DNA of 64,000 bases from JAIBJN01 sp963838795 (GTDB lineage: Bacteria > Actinomycetota > Thermoleophilia > Gaiellales > Gaiellaceae). The position numbers were made by a program, and so were the translations under genes. Shown piece by piece: positions 52,084-60,493 of the stretch. Every line of letters begins with the position of its first letter. The stretch's first letter is position 1. The stretch spans positions 186,001-250,000 of the forward strand of contig CAWISL010000001.1 of the NCBI GenBank assembly GCA_963838795.1. The letters run 5' to 3'. The notes below the pieces were generated by a model that was not told where the DNA came from, did not search any database, and worked only from the letters and a program-made list of their open reading frames with translations.

Positions 52084-53655
52084 ATGGCAAAGGCCGAGGA
52101 TCTCCAGTCCACCGAGGCGAAGCTCGCGGCCCTCGAGCGGCTGCGCGAGGAGGCGCTCCATTCCGGCGACGAGCGCGCGGTCGCACGCCAGCGCGAGCGC
52201 GGGAAGCTGCTCGCACGCGAGCGGCTGGAGAAGCTCCTCGACCCGGGTAGCTTCGTCGAGCTCGACCGCTACGTCCGCCATCGCAACCCGCACTTCGGAA
52301 TGATGGAGAAGCGGCCGTGGGGCGACGCCGTCGTCACCGGCTACGGGACGATCTTCGGCCGCAAGGTCTTCGTCTTCTCGCAGGACTTCACGGTCTTCGG
52401 GGGCACGCTCTCCGAAGCCTTCGCCGAGAAGATCTGCAAGGTCATGGATCTCGCTCTCAAGCTCGGCTGCCCGCTGATCGGGATCAACGACTCGGGCGGG
52501 GCGCGCATCCAGGAAGGCGTCGTCTCGCTCGGCGGCTACGCGGAGATCTTCTGGCGGAACGTCCAGGCCTCGGGGGTGATCCCGCAGATCAGCCTGATCA
52601 TGGGTCCCTGCGCCGGCGGGGCCGTCTACTCGCCCGCGATGACCGACTTCGTCCTCATGGTCAAGGAGACCTCGTACATGTTCATCACCGGGCCCGAGGT
52701 CGTGAAGACGGTCACCGGCGAGGAGGTCACCTTCGAGGAGCTCGGGGGCGCCCTCACGCACGCGTCCAAGTCGGGCGTGGCCCATTTCGCCGCTGACGAC
52801 GAGGAGAGCTGCCTCGAGGACGCGCGCTACCTGCTCTCCTTCCTGCCCCAGAACAACGTCGACGCGCCGCCGTACTTCGCGCCGGCCGACCCGCCGGACC
52901 GCGAGGACCCCGAGCTCGACTCGCTCATCCCGGACGAGCCCACCAAGCCCTACGACATGCGGGACGTGATCGCCCGCGTGGTCGACGACGGCGAGTTCCT
53001 CGAGGTGCACCAGCTCTGGGCCGAGAACATCGTCTGTGGTCTCGCGCGCCTCGGTGGGCACCCGGTCGGCATCGTGGGCAACAACCCGAAGGCGCTCGCG
53101 GGCACGCTCGACATCGACTCCTCGGTGAAGGCAGCGCGCTTCGTACGCGTCTGCGATGCCTTCAACATCCCGCTCGTCACCTTCGTCGACGTCCCGGGCT
53201 TTCTCCCAGGGACGGCGCAGGAGTGGGGCGGGATCATCCGCCACGGGGCCAAGCTCCTCTACGCCTACTCCGAGGCGACCGTGCCGAAGATCGCGCTCAT
53301 CACCCGCAAGGCCTACGGCGGCGCCTACGACGTGATGAGCTCCAAGCACATCCGCGCCGACTTCAACTTCGCCTGGCCGACCGCCGAGGTAGCCGTGATG
53401 GGGCCGGAAGGGGCGGTGAACATCGTCTTCCGCAAGGAGCTGGAGGAGGCCGACGACCCTGAGGCCCGGCGCGCCGAGCTGATCGCCGACTACAAGGCGC
53501 AGTTCGCGAACCCGTTCACGGCCGCCGAGCGCGGCTACGTCGACGACGTGATCGAGCCGCGGCGCACGCGTCCCGTGCTCTGCGACGCGCTCGAGACCGC
53601 TCTCTCGAAGCGCGAGAAGCGGCCCCCGCGCAAGCACGGCAACATTCCTCTCTGA
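52084..53655 (+). CDS. pccB: Acyl-CoA carboxylase carboxyltransferase subunit (propionyl-CoA carboxylase beta type)
   Basis: 523 residues, two crotonase-like halves. N-terminal half: N-D-S-G-G-A-R-I-Q-E-G and G-P-C-A-G-G-A-V-Y-S-P-A. C-terminal half: D-V-P-G-F-L-P-G-T-A-Q-E, the oxyanion G-G-A-Y-D-V-M-S-S-K, and A-V-M-G-P-E-G-A-V-N-I. It moves a carboxyl group from biotin to propionyl- or acetyl-CoA. ATG 52084 gives the standard N-terminus. Near the mutase gene, it makes methylmalonyl-CoA the likely product. A biotin carboxylase gene starts at 63121. Confidence 0.93.
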   Translation: MAKAEDLQSTEAKLAALERLREEALHSGDERAVARQRERGKLLARERLEKLLDPGSFVELDRYVRHRNPHFGMMEKRPWGDAVVTGYGTIFGRKVFVFSQDFTVFGGTLSEAFAEKICKVMDLALKLGCPLIGINDSGGARIQEGVVSLGGYAEIFWRNVQASGVIPQISLIMGPCAGGAVYSPAMTDFVLMVKETSYMFITGPEVVKTVTGEEVTFEELGGALTHASKSGVAHFAADDEESCLEDARYLLSFLPQNNVDAPPYFAPADPPDREDPELDSLIPDEPTKPYDMRDVIARVVDDGEFLEVHQLWAENIVCGLARLGGHPVGIVGNNPKALAGTLDIDSSVKAARFVRVCDAFNIPLVTFVDVPGFLPGTAQEWGGIIRHGAKLLYAYSEATVPKIALITRKAYGGAYDVMSSKHIRADFNFAWPTAEVAVMGPEGAVNIVFRKELEEADDPEARRAELIADYKAQFANPFTAAERGYVDDVIEPRRTRPVLCDALETALSKREKRPPRKHGNIPL

Positions 53656-53737
53656 GCGTGTCGATCCGGGCCGCGTCCGTTCGTCGTCAAGATGAACGCG
53701 GCGACAGGCGCCGCCGTACGACGACAGGAGGACAGTC

Positions 53738-54133
53738 ATGAAGTACCTGCTTACGCTCTGGGGCGACGAGTCGCGGTTCGCCGACCGAACGCCCGAGCAG
53801 CTCCAGGAGAACATGCGGCACTGGGACGCCTACACGATCGAGACGAAGGACGCGGGCGCGTTCCTCGGCGGCGAGGGCCTGCAGCCGACGGCGACGGCGA
53901 CCACCGTCCAGATCGAGGCGAACGGCGACCACGTGGTCAGCGACGGCCCGTTCGCCGAGACGAAGGAGCAGCTCGGCGGCTTCTACCTGCTCGACTGCGA
54001 CAACCTGGACGACGCCATCGCCTGGGCGAAGAAGATCCCGATGCCGGGCGGCAAGGTCGAGGTGCGGCCGGTGATGGACTACGACGCCGCGGGTTCGGGC
54101 GCCCACTCCCAGCACGCGGAGGCGCGGCGGTAG
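53738..54133 (+). CDS. DGPF/YCII-domain protein
   Basis: 131 residues. M-K-Y-L-L-T-L-W-G-D start and the DGPF signature (V-S-D-G-P-F-A-E-T-K-E-Q-L-G-G-F-Y-L) near residues 68-85. AGGAGG precedes the ATG. DGPF genes are commonly paired with ECF42-type sigma factors, as here. Role unknown; it may influence the sigma factor or act as a small enzyme. Confidence 0.87.
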   Translation: MKYLLTLWGDESRFADRTPEQLQENMRHWDAYTIETKDAGAFLGGEGLQPTATATTVQIEANGDHVVSDGPFAETKEQLGGFYLLDCDNLDDAIAWAKKIPMPGGKVEVRPVMDYDAAGSGAHSQHAEARR

Positions 54134-54135
54134 GC

Positions 54136-55368
54136 ACGTCGGACGAGGCCGTCGACCGCCTGTTCCGCGAGGAGTCGGGACGGGCGGTCGCGGCGCTCAT
54201 CCGCGTGCTCGGCGACTTCGACCTCGCCGAGGAGGCGGTGCAGGACGCCTTCCTCGTCGCGCTCGAGGTCTGGCCCGAGCGCGGCGTGCCGCGGAATCCG
54301 GGCGCGTGGATCACGACGACCGCCCGCAACAAGGCGATCGACCGCATCCGCCGGGCGCGCCGGCTCGAGGACAAGGTGCGCGAGCTGGAGGGGCTCGCCC
54401 TACCCGTGGACGAGGAAGACGACATTCCGGACAGCTCCATCCCCGACGACCGGCTGCGGCTGATCTTCACATGCTGCCACCCGGCGCTCGCGCCCGAGGC
54501 CCGCGTGGCCCTGACGCTTCGCACGCTCGGCGGCCTGCAGACGCCCGAGATCGCACGAGCTTTTCTCACGTCCGAGCAGGCGATGCAGCAGCGTCTCGTC
54601 CGTGCCAAGCGGAAGATCCGCGACGCCCGCATCCCGTACGTCGTGCCGCCGGACTACGAGCTGCCCGACCGGCTCGGGTCGGTGCTCGCCGCGCTCTACC
54701 TCATCTTCAACGAGGGCTACGCCGCCACCGCCGGCGAGGCGTTGGTGCGGCGGGAGCTCTGCGCCGAAGCGATCAGGCTGGCGCGCGTCTTGCGAAGGCT
54801 GATGCCGGACGAGCCCGAGGTGGCGGGGCTGCTCGCGTTGATGTTGCTCCAGAGCTCGCGGCGCGACGCGCGCACCGGCTCCGGGGGCGAGCTCGTCCTC
54901 TTGGACGACCAGGACCGCGCCCTCTGGCACGCTGACGAGATCGCGGAGGGCCTCGACTTGGTCGCGCGCCTGCCGCCGGGAACCTACGCGCTCCAGGCCG
55001 GGATCGCGGCCGAGCACGCGCGGGCAGCGTCCCCGGCGGCGACGGACTGGACTCGGATCGCCGCTCTCTACGCGCTTCTCGCCCAGGCGGCGCCGGGCCC
55101 CGTCGTCGAGCTGAACCGCGCCGTCGCGGTCGCGCAGGTCGAGGGCGAGGAGCGCGGCCTCGAGCTGATGGCGCCGCTCGACGACGAGCTCGACGACTAC
55201 CAGCACTTCCACTCGGCCCGCGCCGATCTGCTCCGCCGCCTGGGCCGTAACGAGGAGGCCGCGGCCGCCTACAGTCGGGCTTTGGAGCTCGCCCGCCAGC
55301 CGGCCGAGCGCGCGTTCCTCGGGCGGCGGCTGGAGGAGGTCACGGCACGACCCACTCGAGATCTCTGA
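54136..55368 (+). CDS. ECF sigma factor with TPR-like C-terminal extension (ECF42-like), start unclear
   Basis: About 410 residues, with the sigma part in the first 180: V-D-R-L-F-R-E-E-S-G-R-A-V-A-A-L-I-R-V-L-G-D-F-D-L-A-E-E-A-V-Q-D-A-F (region 2) and R-T-L-G-G-L-Q-T-P-E-I-A-R-A-F-L-T-S-E-Q-A-M-Q-Q-R (region 4). The remaining about 220 residues are a helical domain (Y-L-I-F-N-E-G-Y, E-L-N-R-A-V-A-V) typical of ECF42. No ATG, GTG or TTG lies near the conserved start; ACG 54136 is a placeholder. Linked to the DGPF gene. The 3' end overlaps the convergent gene by 29 bases. Confidence 0.85.
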   Translation, partial: TSDEAVDRLFREESGRAVAALIRVLGDFDLAEEAVQDAFLVALEVWPERGVPRNPGAWITTTARNKAIDRIRRARRLEDKVRELEGLALPVDEEDDIPDSSIPDDRLRLIFTCCHPALAPEARVALTLRTLGGLQTPEIARAFLTSEQAMQQRLVRAKRKIRDARIPYVVPPDYELPDRLGSVLAALYLIFNEGYAATAGEALVRRELCAEAIRLARVLRRLMPDEPEVAGLLALMLLQSSRRDARTGSGGELVLLDDQDRALWHADEIAEGLDLVARLPPGTYALQAGIAAEHARAASPAATDWTRIAALYALLAQAAPGPVVELNRAVAVAQVEGEERGLELMAPLDDELDDYQHFHSARADLLRRLGRNEEAAAAYSRALELARQPAERAFLGRRLEEVTARPTRDL

Positions 55369-57151
55369 CCGCGAGCGGGAGGGTCACGATCTCTCCGGAG
55401 ACCGGGGCCACGAACAGGATCTCGCTGCGTGTCGCCACAGCGGCGTCGAGCTCGCCCGGGGCCCAGGCGACCGCCTGCCCGTTGGGAAAGGTGAGCGCGC
55501 GGCGACCGCCGGTGTCGAAGAAGACGACGCCCCGGTCGGTGCGGGCGGCGACCATGCCCGTCGCGCTAACGCGCAGACCTTCGATCGTCTGCGTGGTGAA
55601 GGAGGGCGTGGAGACAAGCCGGTCGGCCGTCATGAGCGCGACGATCGAGCTCTCTCCGGAGCGCACGACGGCCCAGAAGCGCTGGTCGTCGACCCAGGCG
55701 ATCTCCTCCAAGGCAGACGGGCGACCCAACAGCTCGCTGACCCGCTCGCGCGAGACGATGCTCCGCGCGTCCTCGACCCCTCGCCACAGCCCGCCGTTCC
55801 GCAGGAACGTGAGTGTCCCGTCGCCCATCCATGCCGGGCCGCAGGCGTTCGTTAGGCGTGCCCTGAACCCTCCGCCTTGGAAGACGTTCAGGCCGCCACG
55901 GTCGCAAGCTGCTGTCAGTTCGCCGGTCGGTCCAGCCGACACGGCCTCGTTCAGCACGGTGCCGCTGGCGTCGAGTGTGAACCTGCACGGTGCACGAACG
56001 TCCGGCTCGTCTTCCCAGACGAGATCGGGCAGGCGCAGCGCTCGGAGGCGGCACCCGGAGTCCGTGGCGAACAGGCGGCCTGTCGCTCCGACCCCGCCCA
56101 GCCATTGCCGGGCCTCGGCCGCGTCCGCGATCGGCGGCGGCCCGGCCTCGCCGCGCCAGGCCAGATCGTTGGCGTCGAGGGGGAGCTCGAGCTCCGGCGG
56201 GCCGGGAACACCGGGGCGGTACACGAAGACACCCCCCTCGGCGGCGATCGCGACCCACCGCTCGTCGGGCGACCAGGCAAGCGCGCGGTAGCCGACGATC
56301 CGGGGGGTGTTCAGCTCGCGGCCGGACTCGATCATGACGAATCCCCCGGGCGCGTCGCGGCCGCCGGTCGACCTCGCGGCGGCGTAGCGTCCGCCGGGAC
56401 TGGTCCGCAGGTCCGACAGACCGCCGAGGCCATCGAAGGTGAACTGATCCAGCTCGGCGCCGTCGTAGATCGCAAGCATGTCCTCCCGGAACTCGGGCCC
56501 GTCCGCCGAGAGAATGGCGGCGAGGCGCCGGTCGTCGAGCCAGCGGGCCTCGCGAATCCGGAAACGGTCGAACCGGGTCGCCAGCTCATCGAACGGGAGT
56601 GTTCGCAACGCCCGCACGAGGTCTCGCTGCGAGAGGACGACGTCGCCGGAGGGCCACTCCCGCAGAGCCCCTTCGGCGAAGTAGGTCAGGGTCCCGTCCG
56701 GGCGCCAGGCGGGGGCCGTGCCGCGGAACGGCTCCCCGTCGGGGCCGAGCTTTGTCGCAACCTGAATCATCCCGTGTTCGGACTGGTAGAGCCTCCCGAT
56801 GTTGGGATCTGAGTACGTATCCCAGCCCGAGCCGACCGGGGAGACCCGCTGCTCGGAAGGGGAGAGGACGAAGCGGCACTCGTGCCACCCGGGCGCCTCG
56901 ACCGGAGTTTGCCCGGCCAGCTCGATCGCCTGCAGCTCGCAGCTCCTGTCCGTGTAGTAGAGCGTGCCCGCGATCTCGCCTTCGAGTGGCACGTAGTTTG
57001 TCGGTCCCTCGGGCTCAGTGGTCGACGTGGACGGCGTCTCGGTCTGGGCAGCCGGCTCGGCATCGTCGCCGCCCCGGAGCGCGTCGATCCCAGCCGCGAT
57101 CGCGATCGCGACCACAACGACCACGACGAGCACGGTGACGCCCCGCCGCAT
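55340..57151 (-). CDS. Membrane-anchored beta-propeller-like protein with internal duplication
   Basis: 603 residues. One N-terminal anchor (V-L-V-V-V-V-V-V-A-I-A-I-A-A-G-I) and a Thr/Glu linker precede two similar halves of about 270 residues. Each opens with a marker: S-C-E-L-Q-A-I-E-L and G-C-R-L-R-A-L-R-L, followed by E-C-R-F-V-L-S and P-C-R-F-T-L-D. Each also has a W-x-x-D-G-T-L-T-Y/F-L unit (A-W-R-P-D-G-T-L-T-Y-F; A-W-M-G-D-G-T-L-T-F-L) and W-L/V-D-D-R/Q-R/F strands. This suggests a two-domain propeller facing outward. Function unknown; perhaps a sensor, because it abuts the ECF sigma gene (inference). Confidence 0.7.
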   Translation of the reverse strand: MRRGVTVLVVVVVVAIAIAAGIDALRGGDDAEPAAQTETPSTSTTEPEGPTNYVPLEGEIAGTLYYTDRSCELQAIELAGQTPVEAPGWHECRFVLSPSEQRVSPVGSGWDTYSDPNIGRLYQSEHGMIQVATKLGPDGEPFRGTAPAWRPDGTLTYFAEGALREWPSGDVVLSQRDLVRALRTLPFDELATRFDRFRIREARWLDDRRLAAILSADGPEFREDMLAIYDGAELDQFTFDGLGGLSDLRTSPGGRYAAARSTGGRDAPGGFVMIESGRELNTPRIVGYRALAWSPDERWVAIAAEGGVFVYRPGVPGPPELELPLDANDLAWRGEAGPPPIADAAEARQWLGGVGATGRLFATDSGCRLRALRLPDLVWEDEPDVRAPCRFTLDASGTVLNEAVSAGPTGELTAACDRGGLNVFQGGGFRARLTNACGPAWMGDGTLTFLRNGGLWRGVEDARSIVSRERVSELLGRPSALEEIAWVDDQRFWAVVRSGESSIVALMTADRLVSTPSFTTQTIEGLRVSATGMVAARTDRGVVFFDTGGRRALTFPNGQAVAWAPGELDAAVATRSEILFVAPVSGEIVTLPLAVRDLEWVVP

Positions 57152-57178
57152 GCGACGAGGATACGCGCAGGAGTGGCC

Positions 57179-59041
57179 CTACGCGCTCTCGGAGACGACG
57201 AGCTCGAGCCGGGGCTGGTCGAACTCGTCCTTGAACGCATCGACCACGTACGGGTCGAACTGCGTCCCGGCGCAGCGCTCCAGCTCGGCGATCGCCCGGT
57301 CGTGGGAGAGGCGGCCGCGATAGACGCGGTCGGTGGTCATCGCGTCGTAGGCGTCCGCGACGAAGAGGATGCGGGCGCCGAGCGGGATCTCGCCGGCGGC
57401 CTTCTGCTCGGGATAGCCGTTCCCGTCCCAGCGCTCGTGGTGGTGCAGCACCCAGGTTGCGACCGGCTCGACGCCCAGGGAGTCGAGCATTCGGTAGCCG
57501 ATCTGCGGGTGGCGCTCGAGCACGAGGCGCTCCGCCTCGTTGAGGGGACCGGGCTTGCGGAGGATCTCCTCCGGGATGGCGAGCTTACCGAGGTCGTGGA
57601 GGCTGCCGGCGAGGCGGGTCAGCTCGATCGACTCCGAGTCGAGGCCCATGCGTTTGGCGACGCGGGCCGCGAGCTCGCCGACCATGTACGAGTGACTGCC
57701 CGTGTAGGCGTCCCTCGCATCGACGGCGTGGGCGAGGCTCGCGGCCGCGCGGAGACGGGCGGCACGGTCCGGTCCCTCGGCGAGGCGGCGCAGCTCCGCG
57801 AGCTCGATGACGTCCGGGCGGTAGACGCGCACCGTGTTCTTGCCTTGCTCCTTGGCAAGGTAAAGGGCGCTGTCGGCCACGCGGACGAGCTCGCTCCGCT
57901 CGACGCCGTGCTGCGGGTACGTGGCGACGCCGGCGGACATGTTCAGCACCTCGCCGAGATCGACCTCCGTCTCGGCCATGCGCTCGATGATCGAGCGCGC
58001 AATGGAGAGGCCTTCGTGTTCGTCTCTGCGCGGGAGAAGCAAAGCGAACTCGTCGCCCCCTAGGCGGAAGGCCTCACCCCCCTGGCGTAGGCGGGCTGCT
58101 ACCTGGGCCAGGACCTTGTCCCCGGTTGGATGTCCGTAACGGTCGTTGACCTGCTTGAAGTTGTCGATGTCGAGCAGGCAGAGGGTGAGCGGGAAGCCCT
58201 CCTCCTGCGCCTTGTCCAGGTCGTGCTGGAGCCGCTCGTGAAAGTGGCGGTGGTTGCCGAGCCCGGTCAGCGGGTCGGTCAGGGCCAGGCGCATCGCCTT
58301 CAGCGCGCTGTGCACCGAGCGCTGGTAGAGGGCGATGGCGACGAGCGGGCCGACGAGCGCCGTGGCGAGGAAGGGCGACCGCTCCCAGAGGACGGACAGC
58401 ATCAGGCTGACCGAGGCCATGATCGAGAACGGGATGGCCGTCCAGTAGACCGAGTGCTTGAGGAGCGCCAGGAAGGGCTCGCCCGACCAGCGGGCGATGA
58501 TGCCCGCCGTGAGGAGGATGTTGACAGCGTAGAAGGCCCCGGCCGCGAGAAGGACGTGCAGGAAGAGGCCTCCGACTCCGCCGTGCACGCCGGCGAGGGC
58601 GACGGCCGCACCTGCCGCTCCTCCTGCGAGCGCGTAGACCGCGCTGTTGTAGGCGAGCCGGATCGCGGGACGTCGCTGCACGAGCTCGATCGCCGCCCGC
58701 GCGATGAATCCGATGATGATCGCCGGCGCCCATCCGTAGATCACCGCGCCGCCGACGATGAAGACCGCGGTCAGCGAGACACCGCCCGAGGCGATTCCCT
58801 CGATCGGCACCGGATAGGCCTCGACGAAGGTCGCTGCCGCGGTCAGGGCGAGCACGCCGCCCACGACGCCGAGCGTCGGCGCCGAGAGGCCGAAGGAGAC
58901 GACGGCTGCGGCGAGGGCCGCGCAGGCCGAGAGGGTGACCGGGAGCAGAAGCGGAAGAAGCCGGGCAGTCTCTCTGGAGACTCCCGGCCTCACCGCATCA
59001 CCCGATGCGCTCTCGGACGAGCGAATCGGACGGAGCTTCAC
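57179..59041 (-). CDS. Membrane GGDEF and HD-GYP c-di-GMP signalling protein
   Basis: 620 residues. About eight membrane helices (residues about 28-235) form an integral sensor. GGDEF domain (about 245-405) with the active motif L-G-G-D-E-F near residue 327. HD-GYP domain (about 430-615) with S-L-H-D-L-G-K-L-A-I-P and H-H-E-R-W-D-G-N-G-Y-P. Both making and breaking of c-di-GMP are possible, and the active motifs look intact. Starts from GTG 59041, 9 bases after the stop of a tiny gene on the same strand. Confidence 0.93.
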   Translation of the reverse strand: MKLRPIRSSESASGDAVRPGVSRETARLLPLLLPVTLSACAALAAAVVSFGLSAPTLGVVGGVLALTAAATFVEAYPVPIEGIASGGVSLTAVFIVGGAVIYGWAPAIIIGFIARAAIELVQRRPAIRLAYNSAVYALAGGAAGAAVALAGVHGGVGGLFLHVLLAAGAFYAVNILLTAGIIARWSGEPFLALLKHSVYWTAIPFSIMASVSLMLSVLWERSPFLATALVGPLVAIALYQRSVHSALKAMRLALTDPLTGLGNHRHFHERLQHDLDKAQEEGFPLTLCLLDIDNFKQVNDRYGHPTGDKVLAQVAARLRQGGEAFRLGGDEFALLLPRRDEHEGLSIARSIIERMAETEVDLGEVLNMSAGVATYPQHGVERSELVRVADSALYLAKEQGKNTVRVYRPDVIELAELRRLAEGPDRAARLRAAASLAHAVDARDAYTGSHSYMVGELAARVAKRMGLDSESIELTRLAGSLHDLGKLAIPEEILRKPGPLNEAERLVLERHPQIGYRMLDSLGVEPVATWVLHHHERWDGNGYPEQKAAGEIPLGARILFVADAYDAMTTDRVYRGRLSHDRAIAELERCAGTQFDPYVVDAFKDEFDQPRLELVVSESA

Positions 59042-59050
59042 GAGGATGGC

Positions 59051-59143
59051 TTACCAGTGCCAGCCCTCGGCCTCGCCGAGGAACGATGCGAGGACGGTGG
59101 CCGCAACCAGCAGGTATGCCAGCTTCGACTTCCAATGCAGCAT
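59051..59143 (-). CDS. 30-residue membrane peptide
   Basis: ATG 59143, with GGGAGAGATC upstream, encodes M-L-H-W-K-S-K-L-A-Y-L-L-V-A-A-T-V-L-A-S and ends G-E-A-E-G-W-H-W before TAA at 59053. One transmembrane helix with a basic/aromatic start and Trp-rich end. It precedes the c-di-GMP gene on the same strand by 9 bases. Short, but the RBS, sequence composition and operon position support a real gene. Confidence 0.5.
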   Translation of the reverse strand: MLHWKSKLAYLLVAATVLASFLGEAEGWHW

Positions 59144-59205
59144 CTGATCTCTCCCGTTGATATCGGACGCCTGACGTCCCGAAGTATCTGGTCAGGGGCC
59201 AAAGC

Positions 59206-59259
59206 GCACATCCCCCGTAAGAGGGATTGCCGAAAATCCCTGCACATCCCCCATAAGAG
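59206..59259 (-). promoter_or_regulatory. Two direct-repeat boxes flanking a hairpin upstream of the 30-residue peptide gene
   Basis: The 18-bp box GCACATCCCCCGTAAGAG occurs at 59206-59223 and again, one base different, at 59242-59259, 36 bp apart. Between them, AGGGATT (59222-59228) and AATCCCT (59235-59241) form a perfect 7-bp stem. This lies between the NlpC/P60 stop and the small peptide and c-di-GMP genes on the same strand. Operator pair or structured leader; no known regulator matched. Confidence 0.45.
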
Positions 59260-60267
59260 CTAGTGGAGGCCCGCCTCGCGGAGAGGCCGGCGGCCCCAGG
59301 CGAACCGCTCCGCGTACCAGCCGGAGAGGGTCGTCATGGTCGTTCCCTGGGTGGACGAGTGCACGAACCAGCCGCCGCCGGCGTAGATGCCCATGTGCGT
59401 GACCTCGGACGGCCGGGCATCTCGCCCGCGCTCGGCGAAGAAGATGAGATCGCCGGGACGGAGCCCGCCCCGGCGGACTCGTGCCGACGCAGGGACCTCG
59501 CCGGCCATCGCCGAGGCCGTGCGGCCGCGCAGGACGTCCTGGAGCTGCGACCCGCCGGCGTAGGCCTCGAGGCGGTAGATCCGCCAGGCGAACCCCGAGC
59601 AGTCGAAGCCGCCCCGGGAGGTGACGCCGAACAGGGTCTGCCGCCGTTCCGAGGTTCCGCCCCAGACGTACGGGAAGCCGACGAACGAGACAGCGCGCGT
59701 CAGAACCCGCCGCTGCCAGCTCGTCAGCTCCGGCAGGTCGAGCCGCAGCGCGCGGTCTTCCACGTCCGGCGCGCTCCAGTCGCTCAGCTGGAGCAGCTTG
59801 GCGAAGGAGTAGGCTGCCTCTGCGCGCGAGGCCGGATCACGCGGGCGCAGCTCGAGCCCGTCTTTCTTGCTCGGGTGGTTGTAGCGCAGGCCCAGCATGC
59901 GAGCGATCACCTCCGCCCCTAGGCGGTTCGGCGGCCGGAGACCCGCCGCCCTGAGCTCGGCCTGGACGTGGCGTGCGGATCGGAGGAGGCCGGCAGCTCG
60001 AACGAGGGAGTGCTCGAGCCCTCGCATGCGTACGAGCCGATCCGGTCGCTCGGGCGCCCGCTCGGTGCCCGTCAGGGCGGCCATCGCCTTGGCGAGCACG
60101 CCGGCCGTCAGCGGCTGCCGCGGCCTGAAGGAGGCGACGGACGGGCCCATCACGCCCTCGCGGACGACGACTCTGATCTGCGGCTTCGCCCAGGAGGCGG
60201 CCTGGATCGGCGCGGCCACGCTCAGCGCGAGCACGGCCACAAGCGCAACGAGAACGGCTCGCCTCAT
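59260..60267 (-). CDS. Secreted NlpC/P60 peptidoglycan hydrolase
   Basis: 335 residues from ATG 60267. Signal peptide (R-R-A-V-L-V-A-L-V-A-V-L-A-L-S-V-A-A-P-I-Q-A). A helical N-terminal domain of about 170 residues resembles an SLH-like repeat region (F-R-P-R-Q-P-L-T-A-G-V-L-A-K-A-M). The C-terminal NlpC/P60 domain has catalytic Cys in G-G-F-D-C-S-G-F and His in V-T-H-M-G-I-Y-A-G. It cuts peptide bonds in cell-wall stems. An earlier in-frame start is unlikely because the signal peptide begins here. Confidence 0.88.
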   Translation of the reverse strand: MRRAVLVALVAVLALSVAAPIQAASWAKPQIRVVVREGVMGPSVASFRPRQPLTAGVLAKAMAALTGTERAPERPDRLVRMRGLEHSLVRAAGLLRSARHVQAELRAAGLRPPNRLGAEVIARMLGLRYNHPSKKDGLELRPRDPASRAEAAYSFAKLLQLSDWSAPDVEDRALRLDLPELTSWQRRVLTRAVSFVGFPYVWGGTSERRQTLFGVTSRGGFDCSGFAWRIYRLEAYAGGSQLQDVLRGRTASAMAGEVPASARVRRGGLRPGDLIFFAERGRDARPSEVTHMGIYAGGGWFVHSSTQGTTMTTLSGWYAERFAWGRRPLREAGLH

Positions 60268-60313
60268 CCCCGCTCTATCGTCGAGCACGCCGTCGGTCTT
60301 TAGTGTTCCCCCC

Positions 60314-60472
60314 GTGGAGCTGGACTGGCGGCCGGAGCCGACGCCCGAGGAGCGCGAGGCGCTCGAGCGGGCCCTGGCCGACGTCCTCGCCGAGCGCCGG
60401 GACCCGCGCGGCGCCTGGTGGCGCGAGGGAGTCGAGGAGTCCGTCTCCCCCGAGCCGGAGCCTGACAAGTGA
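60314..60472 (+). CDS. 52-residue protein resembling an acyl-CoA carboxylase epsilon-like peptide
   Basis: GTG 60314 encodes 52 residues: E-L-D-W-R-P-E-P-T-P-E-E-R-E-A-L, a helical stretch A-L-A-D-V-L-A-E-R-R and a C-terminal G-A-W-W-R-E-G-V. The P-T-P-E-E-x-x-A-L and Trp pattern recalls the actinobacterial carboxylase epsilon family, but the match is weak. It is not next to a carboxylase gene here, so this is tentative. Confidence 0.45.
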   Translation: MELDWRPEPTPEEREALERALADVLAERRDPRGAWWREGVEESVSPEPEPDK

Positions 60473-60493
60473 CAGTCTGTTTCTTGGTAAGGC

